Assembly (NCBI GenBank): GCA_030149285.1
Contig: JASBRU010000006.1
Span: forward strand, 1 to 64,000
Direction of reading: 5' to 3'
DNA from: Flavobacteriales bacterium
Lineage (GTDB): Bacteria > Bacteroidota > Bacteroidia > Flavobacteriales > JASBRU01
Length of the DNA: 64,000 bases
The notes under the pieces: model-generated
The model's input: the letters and a program-made list of their open reading frames with translations, nothing else
Told to the model about the DNA's origin: nothing
Databases searched by the model: none
Shown: positions 30,448-38,979 of the stretch, piece by piece
How positions within the stretch are numbered: position 1 is the first letter of the stretch
Layout: each line of letters opens with the position of its first letter
Made by a program: the position numbers and the translations under genes

Positions 30448-30508
30448 GATGTCGGAGTTTGTTTTCTACTTACTTAATAACTCCTATAAAAATAGAATTA
30501 TTGCACTA

Positions 30509-31132
30509 TTAGAATACCACTTTATGATATAAGGTATCAAATGGGGGTTGATAAAACACCTCTTGTGGTAACACATCATAAGTATACTCCCCAAACCAAG
30601 TATATTTTTCTGATGTTACATTCACCCCACCATAGGTTTGAAAATCGTTAACATATGTACCTGCTTCTCCTATACGAATAGTTACTGTTCCAATCTTCAG
30701 GAAAAAATATTCTGATTGACGCAAACTCCAAGGTCTTACCGTTACATCTAATACAAGCCAAGAGTAGGGATATAACTCAACATTTACTCTTTGGTTTTCA
30801 CCATCATAAACCGGGGTTAGCTTACTCGTATAATAATGCATAGGTGGCATACTGGTCTGTGGTACTTTTAAGCCATACTTCTTACCATCCTCCGGGTTCC
30901 ACTCAAAGTAGTATCTACCATAACTATCCGTAAACTGTGAGCGTATAACACTCTCATTTGCACCGTTGTTATCTGTTTCTACTAACTGTACTTCTATCGG
31001 GCTTGCAGATGCATGGTCATAGGTGCCTTTGGTAAACACCTCCCCCACTACAGAGCTAGGTTCATCTTTACTACAGCTAGTAATGAGCAACACCCCTAGT
31101 AGTAATAAAAAATGTAAGTTTTTCAATTTCAT
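30509..31132 (-). CDS. Hypothetical lipoprotein
   Basis: Lipobox LLITSCSKDE; Ig/transthyretin-like beta-rich sequence. Confidence 0.65.
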   Translation of the reverse strand: MKLKNLHFLLLLGVLLITSCSKDEPSSVVGEVFTKGTYDHASASPIEVQLVETDNNGANESVIRSQFTDSYGRYYFEWNPEDGKKYGLKVPQTSMPPMHYYTSKLTPVYDGENQRVNVELYPYSWLVLDVTVRPWSLRQSEYFFLKIGTVTIRIGEAGTYVNDFQTYGGVNVTSEKYTWFGEYTYDVLPQEVFYQPPFDTLYHKVVF

Positions 31133-31142
31133 TATAGCAGGT

Positions 31143-31682
31143 TTATATGTTTTCTTCAGCTAGTGCATTTTTACGAGCCTCAGCCAATTGCATCCAGCTT
31201 GTAGCAGCCTCTTCAAAATCTTCAGTTTCAGGGTCTATTTCTTTGTTATCAAAGCCTTTCCAATAAAGCATCTCTCCTTTATTAAAATAGTAAGTAGCTT
31301 TTAAAATAGATACATCTACAATTTCTGCAGATACTTGATCTTGTATCATTGCAATCTCTTCTTCCAATACAAATATCAATTCTCCCTCGTGGTAATAGTA
31401 GTCCTCTATCATTTGCCCGTTAGGGTTGTATAAAGTAACTAATACTCTTCTCAGCTCTCCACTATCAAAGTAGCCTTCTATAGTACCTCCCTCAACACTC
31501 TCAAAAATATCTTTGGTTACTACATCCATACCATTGGTGGTGTATACATCTACATATACATCGTTAATGGCACTTACATAGTCTTGTAAACTAGCTTCTT
31601 CGGGTTGAGTAGTATCAACAGACTTTTTATCTGTACAAGAAAAAGCAAAAAGAGCTACCAATAGAAAAGGAATAATGCGCAT
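31143..31682 (-). CDS. Hypothetical lipoprotein
   Basis: Lipobox LFAFSCTDKK. Confidence 0.65.
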   Translation of the reverse strand: MRIIPFLLVALFAFSCTDKKSVDTTQPEEASLQDYVSAINDVYVDVYTTNGMDVVTKDIFESVEGGTIEGYFDSGELRRVLVTLYNPNGQMIEDYYYHEGELIFVLEEEIAMIQDQVSAEIVDVSILKATYYFNKGEMLYWKGFDNKEIDPETEDFEEAATSWMQLAEARKNALAEENI

Positions 31683-31714
31683 TAGTCTATATTTTTCAGC
31701 AAGTTAATTACTTT

Positions 31715-32446
31715 TTAAGAAATTACTAGGTTACTTAATGTTATTAGACCGATAATCAGTATAAAAATTAAAGATAGTCTCCTGAATTTGGATTGTGGTA
31801 TATATGCCAATATTTTCTTGCCTATAAACGAACCTACTAAGCCAATAACAAATAGATAAGGTACATATTTCAGATCATGATTATGAATATACCCGTTGTT
31901 ATAGTATACAAAGGTTCTAGAAAAATCAATCATAAAATCTATAAACGCAGAGGTTGCTATAAATACACTTTTCTCTAAATTAAAAGCAGCCATAGTTAGC
32001 CCTCTTATTGCTCCTCCAGTGCCCAACAAACCGGCAGAAAATCCTGAAAAAGAACCTCCTATAATGGCATTTTTACGATTTGGAGAAACAACTATTTTAC
32101 TTTTTATAAGAAACAACAGGCTAAGCCCAACTAAAAAGAGACCTAAGATTATCTCCAAAAAATCAGTTTTTATAACCCTAGAAAGAAAGCCACCCACTAT
32201 AACAAATACTACCGAAGGGACGCCAATAGTTAATAAGAGCCTTTTGTTGAGCCCTTTTTTAAACAAAAATATCTTGCTTAAATTACTTGAAAGATGAAAT
32301 ATAGCCGTAAGACCTAATACAGAATGGAAGTCGAAATAAAAATTACCAATTGGCACAAAAAAAACCGATGAGCCAAAACCACCAATTGTACCAATAATCT
32401 CTGCTACCAGCGCTAAGAGTAAAAATATAAAATTGACATCTCTCAT
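31715..32446 (-). CDS. Sulfite exporter TauE/SafE (TSUP) family protein
   Basis: Multi-TM; GTIGGFGSSVFFVP, GGSFSGFSAGLLGTGGAIRG. Confidence 0.85.
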   Translation of the reverse strand: MRDVNFIFLLLALVAEIIGTIGGFGSSVFFVPIGNFYFDFHSVLGLTAIFHLSSNLSKIFLFKKGLNKRLLLTIGVPSVVFVIVGGFLSRVIKTDFLEIILGLFLVGLSLLFLIKSKIVVSPNRKNAIIGGSFSGFSAGLLGTGGAIRGLTMAAFNLEKSVFIATSAFIDFMIDFSRTFVYYNNGYIHNHDLKYVPYLFVIGLVGSFIGKKILAYIPQSKFRRLSLIFILIIGLITLSNLVIS

Positions 32447-32457
32447 TCAGTATATTA

Positions 32458-32853
32458 TTACCCCTCTATTTTTTCAAGCAAGCTAATTACTTTTTCCTTA
32501 ATCAAATCTCGGATTACATTAAAATCTTCGGGTTCTAAATATTTAGGGTCGGGTATTTGCCAATCATCTCTATGGTTGCTCTTAAACCAAGGGCATTCTT
32601 CGCCACAACCCATTGTTATTAGATATTCATATTCTTGCTCAGGTAAATCGTCTAAAGATTTTGAATCGTGTTTGCTTAAGTCATAATCCAACTCAGCCAT
32701 AGCTGCTATAGCTTTTGGGTTTACCACACCAGACGGACGAGAGCCTGCACTGTATGCCTGTACTTTATCTGTCCCGTAAATATTGGCAAAAGCTTGCGCC
32801 ATTTGGCTTCTATTAGAGTTTTCTACACAAGCAAATACAATGTTTTTTTTCAT
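32458..32853 (-). CDS. arsC: Arsenate reductase, LMW-PTP/thioredoxin-coupled type
   Basis: CX5R loop CVENSNRSQMAQAF; downstream MGCGEECPW cysteines. Confidence 0.88.
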   Translation of the reverse strand: MKKNIVFACVENSNRSQMAQAFANIYGTDKVQAYSAGSRPSGVVNPKAIAAMAELDYDLSKHDSKSLDDLPEQEYEYLITMGCGEECPWFKSNHRDDWQIPDPKYLEPEDFNVIRDLIKEKVISLLEKIEG

Positions 32854-32855
32854 GC

Positions 32856-33545
32856 TTATTTTTTATTGAAAATTTTAGCAATCAATACTGCAAACAATGC
32901 CCCCAGTATAGTTGCCACTATGTATATCCATAAATGTTGTAAATGCCCCGATGCTATAGCCGGACCTATAGACCTAGCCGGATTCATAGATGCACCCGAA
33001 ACAGGACCTGCAAACAAGGCTTCTAACCATACGGTAAAACCAATGGCCAAGCCTGCTGTTATCCCCTTTTCTTTAGAACCGCTAGAAACCTGAATGATAA
33101 CCAACATCAATATAAAAGTGAGTAAAAACTCAAACACAAAAGTTTGATAAACCGTATCGGCTGGTAAGGTTGCACCTAAGTAAGTATAATCTAATGGAAA
33201 TAAGGACTTTAATAAAAAAGAAGCTGCTAATGCACCTAATAATTGTACTACTATATAGGGCAACACCTTTTTAGCTTTAAACCTACCCGCAGCCCAAAAA
33301 CCTATGGTTACTGCCGGATTGATGTGTGCCCCGGATGTTTCGCCAAACGTATAAATCATGGCTATAACCACCAAACCAAAAGAAGCGGCAATACCGGGGT
33401 GTCCAATAGCTCCACCCGAAAAACTATCAATTACTATTGCCCCTGTTCCGCAAAAAACCAGTGCAAAAGTTCCTATAAACTCGGCTATATACTGCCTATA
33501 CTTAACAGCAAGTTCCATCTGTAGTACAGCTGTTATAACTCTCAA
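32856..33545 (-). CDS. Aquaporin/MIP family channel
   Basis: Two NPA boxes: HINPAVTIG and SMNPARSIGPAI; start may be 33518 (MELAVKYRQY). Confidence 0.92.
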   Translation of the reverse strand: MRVITAVLQMELAVKYRQYIAEFIGTFALVFCGTGAIVIDSFSGGAIGHPGIAASFGLVVIAMIYTFGETSGAHINPAVTIGFWAAGRFKAKKVLPYIVVQLLGALAASFLLKSLFPLDYTYLGATLPADTVYQTFVFEFLLTFILMLVIIQVSSGSKEKGITAGLAIGFTVWLEALFAGPVSGASMNPARSIGPAIASGHLQHLWIYIVATILGALFAVLIAKIFNKK

Positions 33546-33840
33546 ACAATCCGTTAAAAATGGTACTTAATGTACCCCAAGCCTCAGGGTTTATACAGTA
33601 GCAAATGCTATTGCCTTCTATCTCCCCTTTTATCAATCCGGCTTGTTTCAGCTCTTTTAAATGTTGCGAAACAGTAGACTGCGAAAGCGGAAGCTCATCT
33701 ACAATATCTCCGTTTACGCATTTATTTACTTTTATAAGGTGCTGTACAATAGCTATTCTTGCAGGATGCCCCAGTACTTTGGCTAGGTTTGCCAACCTCA
33801 TCTGCTCCTCAGAAAAACCATCTGTTTTTGTAATTCCCAT
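33502..33840 (-). CDS. arsR: ArsR-family winged-helix transcriptional regulator
   Basis: LPLSQSTVSQHLKELKQAGLIKGEIEG; Cys-rich C-terminus CTTDGTCC; ATG 33840 preferred over 33966. Confidence 0.9.
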   Translation of the reverse strand: MGITKTDGFSEEQMRLANLAKVLGHPARIAIVQHLIKVNKCVNGDIVDELPLSQSTVSQHLKELKQAGLIKGEIEGNSICYCINPEAWGTLSTIFNGLFESYNSCTTDGTCC

Positions 33841-33856
33841 ATCTAATACCCGTATA

Positions 33857-33882
33857 GTAATATTTATATATCGCGATATTAC
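33857..33882 (-). promoter_or_regulatory. Candidate ArsR operator
   Basis: Inverted repeat GTAATAT-N12-ATATTAC enclosing perfect palindrome ATATCGCGATAT, directly upstream of arsR. Confidence 0.5.
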
Positions 33883-33926
33883 GATAATGATAAAGAATAA
33901 CAAAAGATAATTAAAAGAAAAAAAGT

Positions 33927-33956
33927 TTGTGCAAATGCATAATTGATTTATATTTG
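33927..33956 (+). promoter_or_regulatory. Promoter of tRNA-Val (TTG-N19-TATATTTG)
   Basis: Bacteroidetes consensus with the same N19 spacing as the rRNA promoters, about 19 nt upstream of the tRNA. Confidence 0.75.
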
Positions 33957-33974
33957 CACTCCTCAAATGAAAGA

Positions 33975-34049
33975 GGGCGCGTAGCTCAGTTGGTTCAGAG
34001 CACTTGGTTTACACCCAAGGGGTCAGGGGTTCGAATCCCTTCGCGCCCA
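33975..34049 (+). tRNA. tRNA-Val(TAC)
   Basis: Acceptor GGGCGCG/CGCGCCC, D-arm TAGCTCAGTTGGTTCAGAGCA, anticodon stem-loop CTTGG-TTTACAC-CCAAG, T-arm GGGGTTCGAATCCC; no encoded CCA. Confidence 0.96.
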
Positions 34050-34053
34050 CTAC

Positions 34054-34087
34054 AAAATCCCGAAGCAGTTAGCTTCGGGATTTTTTG
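34054..34087 (+). terminator. Rho-independent terminator after tRNA-Val
   Basis: AAAATCCCGAAG-CAGTTAG-CTTCGGGATTTTTTG. Confidence 0.85.
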
Positions 34088-34123
34088 TTTTTAGTATCTT
34101 CCTAAAAACAAAATCCTATCAAT

Positions 34124-34684
34124 ATGGAAATCAAAAAAAAATACATCCAATCAATTAATGATTTTGGAAAATATATTGATGACAACACAAAAGAGGTTGC
34201 AGAATACTTACGAGAAAATAACATAACATCTATTGAAGACTTTGATGAAAATCATAAGAAGGAAATTAAAAACCAGTTTGGGGTCTATTGTTTTTTCATA
34301 AGACTTAAAACCAACAAAACACTTAATAAAGATAAGTTTGAGAAGGAATGGAATAACGAAGATTTTATAAAATACCCACAAATTATAAAAGATAGATACA
34401 ACTTTTCTGAATTAAATAATAAAACCTTTATCCCTTTTTACATTGGTAAATCTGAAGAGTTAGGAAAAAGAATATTTCAACATATTAATCATTCTCCTCA
34501 AATAACTACTTATAGCCTAAAGTTAAAAGAGAGGGAATTTCTAAAAGAAACACTTGACATCAGAGTATCTTGGTGGAAGCTGCCTAAAATTGATACTGAT
34601 GATAAATCAATCAAACAATTCATTATTACAAGAATTGAATCACAGCTCCGAAAGGAACTAAAGCCCTGGGTTGGTAAACAATAA
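34124..34684 (+). CDS. Putative GIY-YIG-like nuclease-fold protein
   Basis: FGVYCFF...FIPFYIGKSEELGKRIFQH...RIESQLRKEL arrangement of GIY, YIG, Arg and Glu. Confidence 0.5.
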   Translation: MEIKKKYIQSINDFGKYIDDNTKEVAEYLRENNITSIEDFDENHKKEIKNQFGVYCFFIRLKTNKTLNKDKFEKEWNNEDFIKYPQIIKDRYNFSELNNKTFIPFYIGKSEELGKRIFQHINHSPQITTYSLKLKEREFLKETLDIRVSWWKLPKIDTDDKSIKQFIITRIESQLRKELKPWVGKQ

Positions 34685-34750
34685 AGCTGCAAGAACAAAA
34701 TAGTAAATAGTGTTCTATCCAATTAAAGGATATAATTATATTTGACATCG

Positions 34751-35929
34751 ATGAAAGAGCAAAGCCCTATCCCCCATTTTGATGTTGCCATTATTGGTGC
34801 CGGACCTGCCGGTACTGCTGCTGCATTGGCATTCAGAGAAAGTGGTTTAACCGTTGCTTTGCTAGACAAAAAAACATTCCCTAGGCATAAAACCTGTGGC
34901 GATGCCATACCTAGCCCCAGCTTTAAATACCTCCGAACGATTATCCCTGATTTTGATAATGAATTAGAAGGCTTAGAGCTAAAGCAAAGAATAAAAGATG
35001 CAGATGTTTACAGTACCAACGGAAAGTCTTTTAAGGTAGAATGGACCATGCTTGCTTACAATAGTAAACGCCTAGATTTTGATAGTTTTCTGTTTAACCA
35101 AGTAAAAAAGCATACCAATACTACTTTGCTTGAAGAAACAGTAGTGAAATCCATCCAAAAAGCAGAGAACCAATTTACTGTAAATAACAAGCAAGGAGAA
35201 GCACTACTTACTGCAACTCTTATTATTGGTGCAGATGGTGCCAACTCAGTTGTGGCTAGAGAATTGTTGGATGCTCCCTTAGATAAAGAGTACCATTGTA
35301 CTGCGGTTGCTGCCTATTACAGCGGTATTGATTGCCATGATGAAACCAATGAAGTATACCTGTTTAAAAAACATTTACCCGGTTATTTTTGGATTTTCCC
35401 ACTCGGTAATAATCAATACAATGTGGGGTTTGGACTGATGACAGCAAAGGCAGAAGAAGAAAAAAGAAACCTGAAGCAAAACCTCAGCACTATTATTGAA
35501 GAAGAACCGCTGCTAAAAGAGAAGTTTAAAAACGCAAAAGCATTATCAGACACCAAAGGTTTTGGCTTACCATTAGGCGGAAAAGAAAGACCTATAAGTG
35601 GAGACGGTTTTATGATACTGGGCGATGCTGCTTACCTAATAGATCCCTTACAAGGGCATGGAATTGATAAAGCCATAAGAAGTGGTATTACTGCTGCCAA
35701 ATACGCTAAAAGAAGTTTTAATGAAAATGACTTTAGGGCTGAAAAATTGCAAGAATATGATGCCGAAGTATACCGTACAATGGGTGGTGAATTGAGTAGA
35801 AACTACCGATTAATGAAATGGTTTTACAAGCGTATGTATGTGCTAAACTTTATTACCATAGTACTTAATATTGGCTTTGTAAAAAAGGTACTTGTAAAGC
35901 TTTTCTACAAGAAAAAGCCTCAGTTATAA
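34751..35929 (+). CDS. FAD-dependent NAD(P)/FAD oxidoreductase, geranylgeranyl reductase-like
   Basis: DVAIIGAGPAGTAAALAFRESG, PRHKTCGDAI, GDGFMILGDAAYLIDPLQGHGIDKAIRSG. Confidence 0.88.
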   Translation: MKEQSPIPHFDVAIIGAGPAGTAAALAFRESGLTVALLDKKTFPRHKTCGDAIPSPSFKYLRTIIPDFDNELEGLELKQRIKDADVYSTNGKSFKVEWTMLAYNSKRLDFDSFLFNQVKKHTNTTLLEETVVKSIQKAENQFTVNNKQGEALLTATLIIGADGANSVVARELLDAPLDKEYHCTAVAAYYSGIDCHDETNEVYLFKKHLPGYFWIFPLGNNQYNVGFGLMTAKAEEEKRNLKQNLSTIIEEEPLLKEKFKNAKALSDTKGFGLPLGGKERPISGDGFMILGDAAYLIDPLQGHGIDKAIRSGITAAKYAKRSFNENDFRAEKLQEYDAEVYRTMGGELSRNYRLMKWFYKRMYVLNFITIVLNIGFVKKVLVKLFYKKKPQL

Positions 35930-36210
35930 AGCACCTCGTCTTTTAAGTCTTCAATTGCCTTATTCATGTGCTGCATTACTGCATTCATTAACCTGTTGGG
36001 CACATTTATACCAATAAATTTACATTTACAAAGGGTTGCCAGCTCTACTTTTACCCCAAAATCATTTGCTACTAAATACTTGGCCTCGCTTTTATCAAAG
36101 CTCTCTATAATTCTATCATATAATTTAGATTCGTAGGTATTCTTTATCCGCATATAATCCGGAGAATGTATAGCATTTAAGCCACAATAGGTTCTAATTA
36201 CAACTTCCAT
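35920..36210 (-). CDS. Hypothetical protein
   Basis: Intact ORF of 96 aa, ends overlapping the convergent reductase gene. Confidence 0.6.
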   Translation of the reverse strand: MEVVIRTYCGLNAIHSPDYMRIKNTYESKLYDRIIESFDKSEAKYLVANDFGVKVELATLCKCKFIGINVPNRLMNAVMQHMNKAIEDLKDEVLYN

Positions 36211-36419
36211 GGTGTTCGGTTTTTCTTACAAACAGCCTTCCTCATAGGCTGTTACTTTGCGTTTACACAAAGTACTTACGTACTAAAATAAGTTTTGGAT
36301 TTCATATATCTTAAAAAAAGTAATTATTTTTTTCGTATCTTGGTTGTGCTATGAATACTAAACTTACTTGCTATGGAAAATGTATTTTCGATTAAACATT
36401 TCCTAACCAATATTTATAA

Positions 36420-36521
36420 TGATGCTTGATTACACTGGAAAAGAGGTGCAGATGAACCAATCTGACCTAAAGCCCGGTGTATATACTTGCTCTATTATAT
36501 ATGTTCGGACGGGTTTTTAGG
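36420..36521 (+). other. Short ORF resembling an isolated T9SS C-terminal sorting-domain fragment
   Basis: Translates MMLDYTGKEVQMNQSDLKPGVYTCSIIYVRTGF*, like the TGKEV...L.PGVY core of type A CTDs; followed by a terminator at 36558. Confidence 0.35.
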
Positions 36522-36557
36522 AGCCGGAATGGTTCTATTGATACAAACACCTCTTAG

Positions 36558-36585
36558 GGCCCTGCTTATAGCAGGGCCTTTTTTT
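36558..36585 (+). terminator. Rho-independent terminator
   Basis: GGCCCTGC-TTATA-GCAGGGCC followed by TTTTTTT. Confidence 0.85.
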
Positions 36586-36706
36586 ATAGGGTGTTATTTT
36601 TTTGCTTCGTGATTTTAGAGATTACTGTTATGCCTAGCATTATAAAATATCCTATTGCTATCATTGCAAATGCTACGGTTTCATAATTTTTTACAATCTC
36701 TTTCAT
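36584..36706 (-). CDS. Single-TM microprotein (40 aa)
   Basis: MKEIVKNYETVAFAMIAIGYFIMLGITVISKITKQKNNTL; one hydrophobic helix with basic C-terminus; ATG 36706 preferred over 36790. Confidence 0.5.
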   Translation of the reverse strand: MKEIVKNYETVAFAMIAIGYFIMLGITVISKITKQKNNTL

Positions 36707-36734
36707 CTTATTTATTTTAGGCTTTTTTATGTTC

Positions 36735-36860
36735 TTATTGGTGCAATTTCTTTTTGCTATTTCTACCAAAAAGAGCAGCCGTAAAACCAATAAGCATAAA
36801 CATGAAATAAACAGTTACTGCCATTACAAAAAATGCTGTTTCCATTATTGATGTTTCCAT
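36735..36860 (-). CDS. Single-TM microprotein (41 aa), not in supplied ORF track
   Basis: METSIMETAFFVMAVTVYFMFMLIGFTAALFGRNSKKKLHQ; one hydrophobic helix with basic C-terminus. Confidence 0.45.
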   Translation of the reverse strand: METSIMETAFFVMAVTVYFMFMLIGFTAALFGRNSKKKLHQ

Positions 36861-37049
36861 ATCTATATAATTTTATTGTTCTTTATCTTAATTACACTGC
36901 TAAAGTATAGGCATGATAGAAGAAGCCTTAAAATTATCGGTGAAACACATTTTTTATTCGATAATATGCATGCACAACATATTTTTGGCGCGTAATTTGC
37001 TAAATACTCGCAATAGATAATTAGTACATTTGATAGAAATTAACACAGC

Positions 37050-37700
37050 ATGAAAACCAAAGTATTATTAGCAACAATATGTATAAGTCTGCTTTCGGCT
37101 TGTAGCCAGAACAAGAACATTTACAAGGTAGATAACCTAAATACAGAAATACAAAGCCATAAAACAATTGCTATTTTACCGGCTCAAATAGAAAACAGCA
37201 TCAATAAGTTTGTTTTCTCTGAAGAGCAGATAAAACAAATAAAAGCAGAGGCCGCTAAAGAAATAGAAGATGTACAAGGTTATATGTATAACAGACTACA
37301 GGAATATGATGGAGAGTATAGAGTACATATACAAACTCCGCAAGAAACCAATAGACTGTTGCAAGAAGCAGGCATCAATTTAGATGACCTAACGGGTAAC
37401 AGTAAACTACACCTAAACAAAATACTAGGCACTGATGCCGTAGTAGAAACAAAAATTGTACGCACTTATTTAATACCTATTGCCGGTGCCACTACCCTAT
37501 CTATTTTACAAGGAGATGATAGAAAAGTAAATGATGATGCCGGTAATGTGGTAAATACAACTGCTATATATGATAAAAATGGCACTGAATTATGGAACAT
37601 ATATACAGAGGCAGACCACAACACCTTTGTAACCCATAAAGAGGCTACCCGTAAAACACTAAAAAAGGTAATTAAAAAACTGCCTTATAAAAACTACTAA
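37050..37700 (+). CDS. Hypothetical lipoprotein
   Basis: Lipobox LLSACSQ; intact ORF followed by a terminator. Confidence 0.7.
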   Translation: MKTKVLLATICISLLSACSQNKNIYKVDNLNTEIQSHKTIAILPAQIENSINKFVFSEEQIKQIKAEAAKEIEDVQGYMYNRLQEYDGEYRVHIQTPQETNRLLQEAGINLDDLTGNSKLHLNKILGTDAVVETKIVRTYLIPIAGATTLSILQGDDRKVNDDAGNVVNTTAIYDKNGTELWNIYTEADHNTFVTHKEATRKTLKKVIKKLPYKNY

Positions 37701-37701
37701 T

Positions 37702-37729
37702 AAAAAAGCCCCTCACAGAGGGGCTTTTT
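37702..37729 (+). terminator. Bidirectional terminator between convergent genes
   Basis: AAAAAAGCCCCTC-ACA-GAGGGGCTTTTT. Confidence 0.85.
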
Positions 37730-37748
37730 AGTTTACTATAGTATTGTG

Positions 37749-38882
37749 TTATTTAGAGAGTACAGCGTGTAAAACGGTTATTACTCTATTTCTGTCTTCA
37801 TCAGATAAGTTACTACCACTTGGTATACATAAGCCCATATTAAATAAGCGCTCTGATGTACCATCGCCATAAAACGGATGAGCTTCATAAGCAGGTTGCA
37901 GATGCATTGGTTTCCATAAAGGGCGAGACTCTATGTTCTCTGCCTCTAAAGCCAAACGAATATCATCTCTGGTAATACCACCTGTTTTAGCAGGGTCTAC
38001 CAAAATACAAGTCAACCACATATTAGCAAAAGAGTTTTCCGGCTCTTCTAAAAAGGTAATGCCCTCGTACTTTGCCAATTCTTCTTTATAAAAAGCATAG
38101 TTCTTTCTGCGTAAAGCAACGTGCTCATCTAATACTTTCATTTGCCCTCTACCAATACCGGCACATATATTACTCATACGGTAGTTATACCCTACATGTG
38201 TATGTTGGTAATGCGGAGCATTGTCTCTGGCTTGTGTAGCCAAAAAGCGTGCTTTAGTTATGTACTCTTCGTTATCAGATATTAAAGCACCACCACCGGA
38301 TGTGGTAATAATTTTATTTCCGTTAAAAGATAATATACCCATTACACCAAATGTACCTAAGGCTTTGCCCTTGTAAGTAGCTCCTAATGCTTCTGCCGCA
38401 TCTTCTATCAATGGTATTTCGTAGCGGTTACATATCTCTACAATCTCATCTATCTTGGCAGATACGCCATATAAATGAACCAATACTACTGCTTTTGGCT
38501 TTTTACCATTGGCAATACGATCTTTTATGGCTTCCTCTAAAAACTTAGGACTCATGTTCCAGGTTTCCTCTTCAGAGTCTATAGTTATAGGTGTAGCAAA
38601 TTGGTAACGGATTGCATTGATGGTTGCACTAAATGTAAAGCTAGAGCAAATAACCTCATCGCCGGGTTGTACCCCCAACATTATTAATGAAAGGTGTAAT
38701 GCCGCCGTACCCGAGCTTAATGCTGCTGCATATTTTGCTCCGGTATAGTTTTGCAAATCTTCTTCAAAACCATTTACATTAGGGCCCAATGGGGCTACCC
38801 AATTGGTATCAAACGCTTCTTGTACAAACTTGATTTCATCGCCTCCCATGTGTGGTGAAGAGAGCCAAATTTTATCTTTCAT
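37749..38882 (-). CDS. DegT/DnrJ/EryC1/StrS family aminotransferase
   Basis: ALSSGTAALHLSLIMLGVQPGDEVI, EDAAEALGATYKGKALGTFG, SFNGNKIITTSGGG (PLP Lys). Confidence 0.94.
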   Translation of the reverse strand: MKDKIWLSSPHMGGDEIKFVQEAFDTNWVAPLGPNVNGFEEDLQNYTGAKYAAALSSGTAALHLSLIMLGVQPGDEVICSSFTFSATINAIRYQFATPITIDSEEETWNMSPKFLEEAIKDRIANGKKPKAVVLVHLYGVSAKIDEIVEICNRYEIPLIEDAAEALGATYKGKALGTFGVMGILSFNGNKIITTSGGGALISDNEEYITKARFLATQARDNAPHYQHTHVGYNYRMSNICAGIGRGQMKVLDEHVALRRKNYAFYKEELAKYEGITFLEEPENSFANMWLTCILVDPAKTGGITRDDIRLALEAENIESRPLWKPMHLQPAYEAHPFYGDGTSERLFNMGLCIPSGSNLSDEDRNRVITVLHAVLSK

Positions 38883-38979
38883 TAGATGAGAATTAAATCG
38901 TTAACAGATTTTTACGTGACAAATGTACATTATCCCAATTAAAAAATAAGTGTAAAAATGGGCTTATAAAATTAGATTT

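Noticed and set aside
33841-33966. N-terminal extension of ArsR in the ORF track
   Set aside because: Extension covers the likely operator and the divergent tRNA promoter; not HTH-like.
33975-34684. Integrated element at tRNA-Val
   Set aside because: No integrase and no duplicate of the tRNA 3' end was seen downstream; only a single candidate acquired gene.
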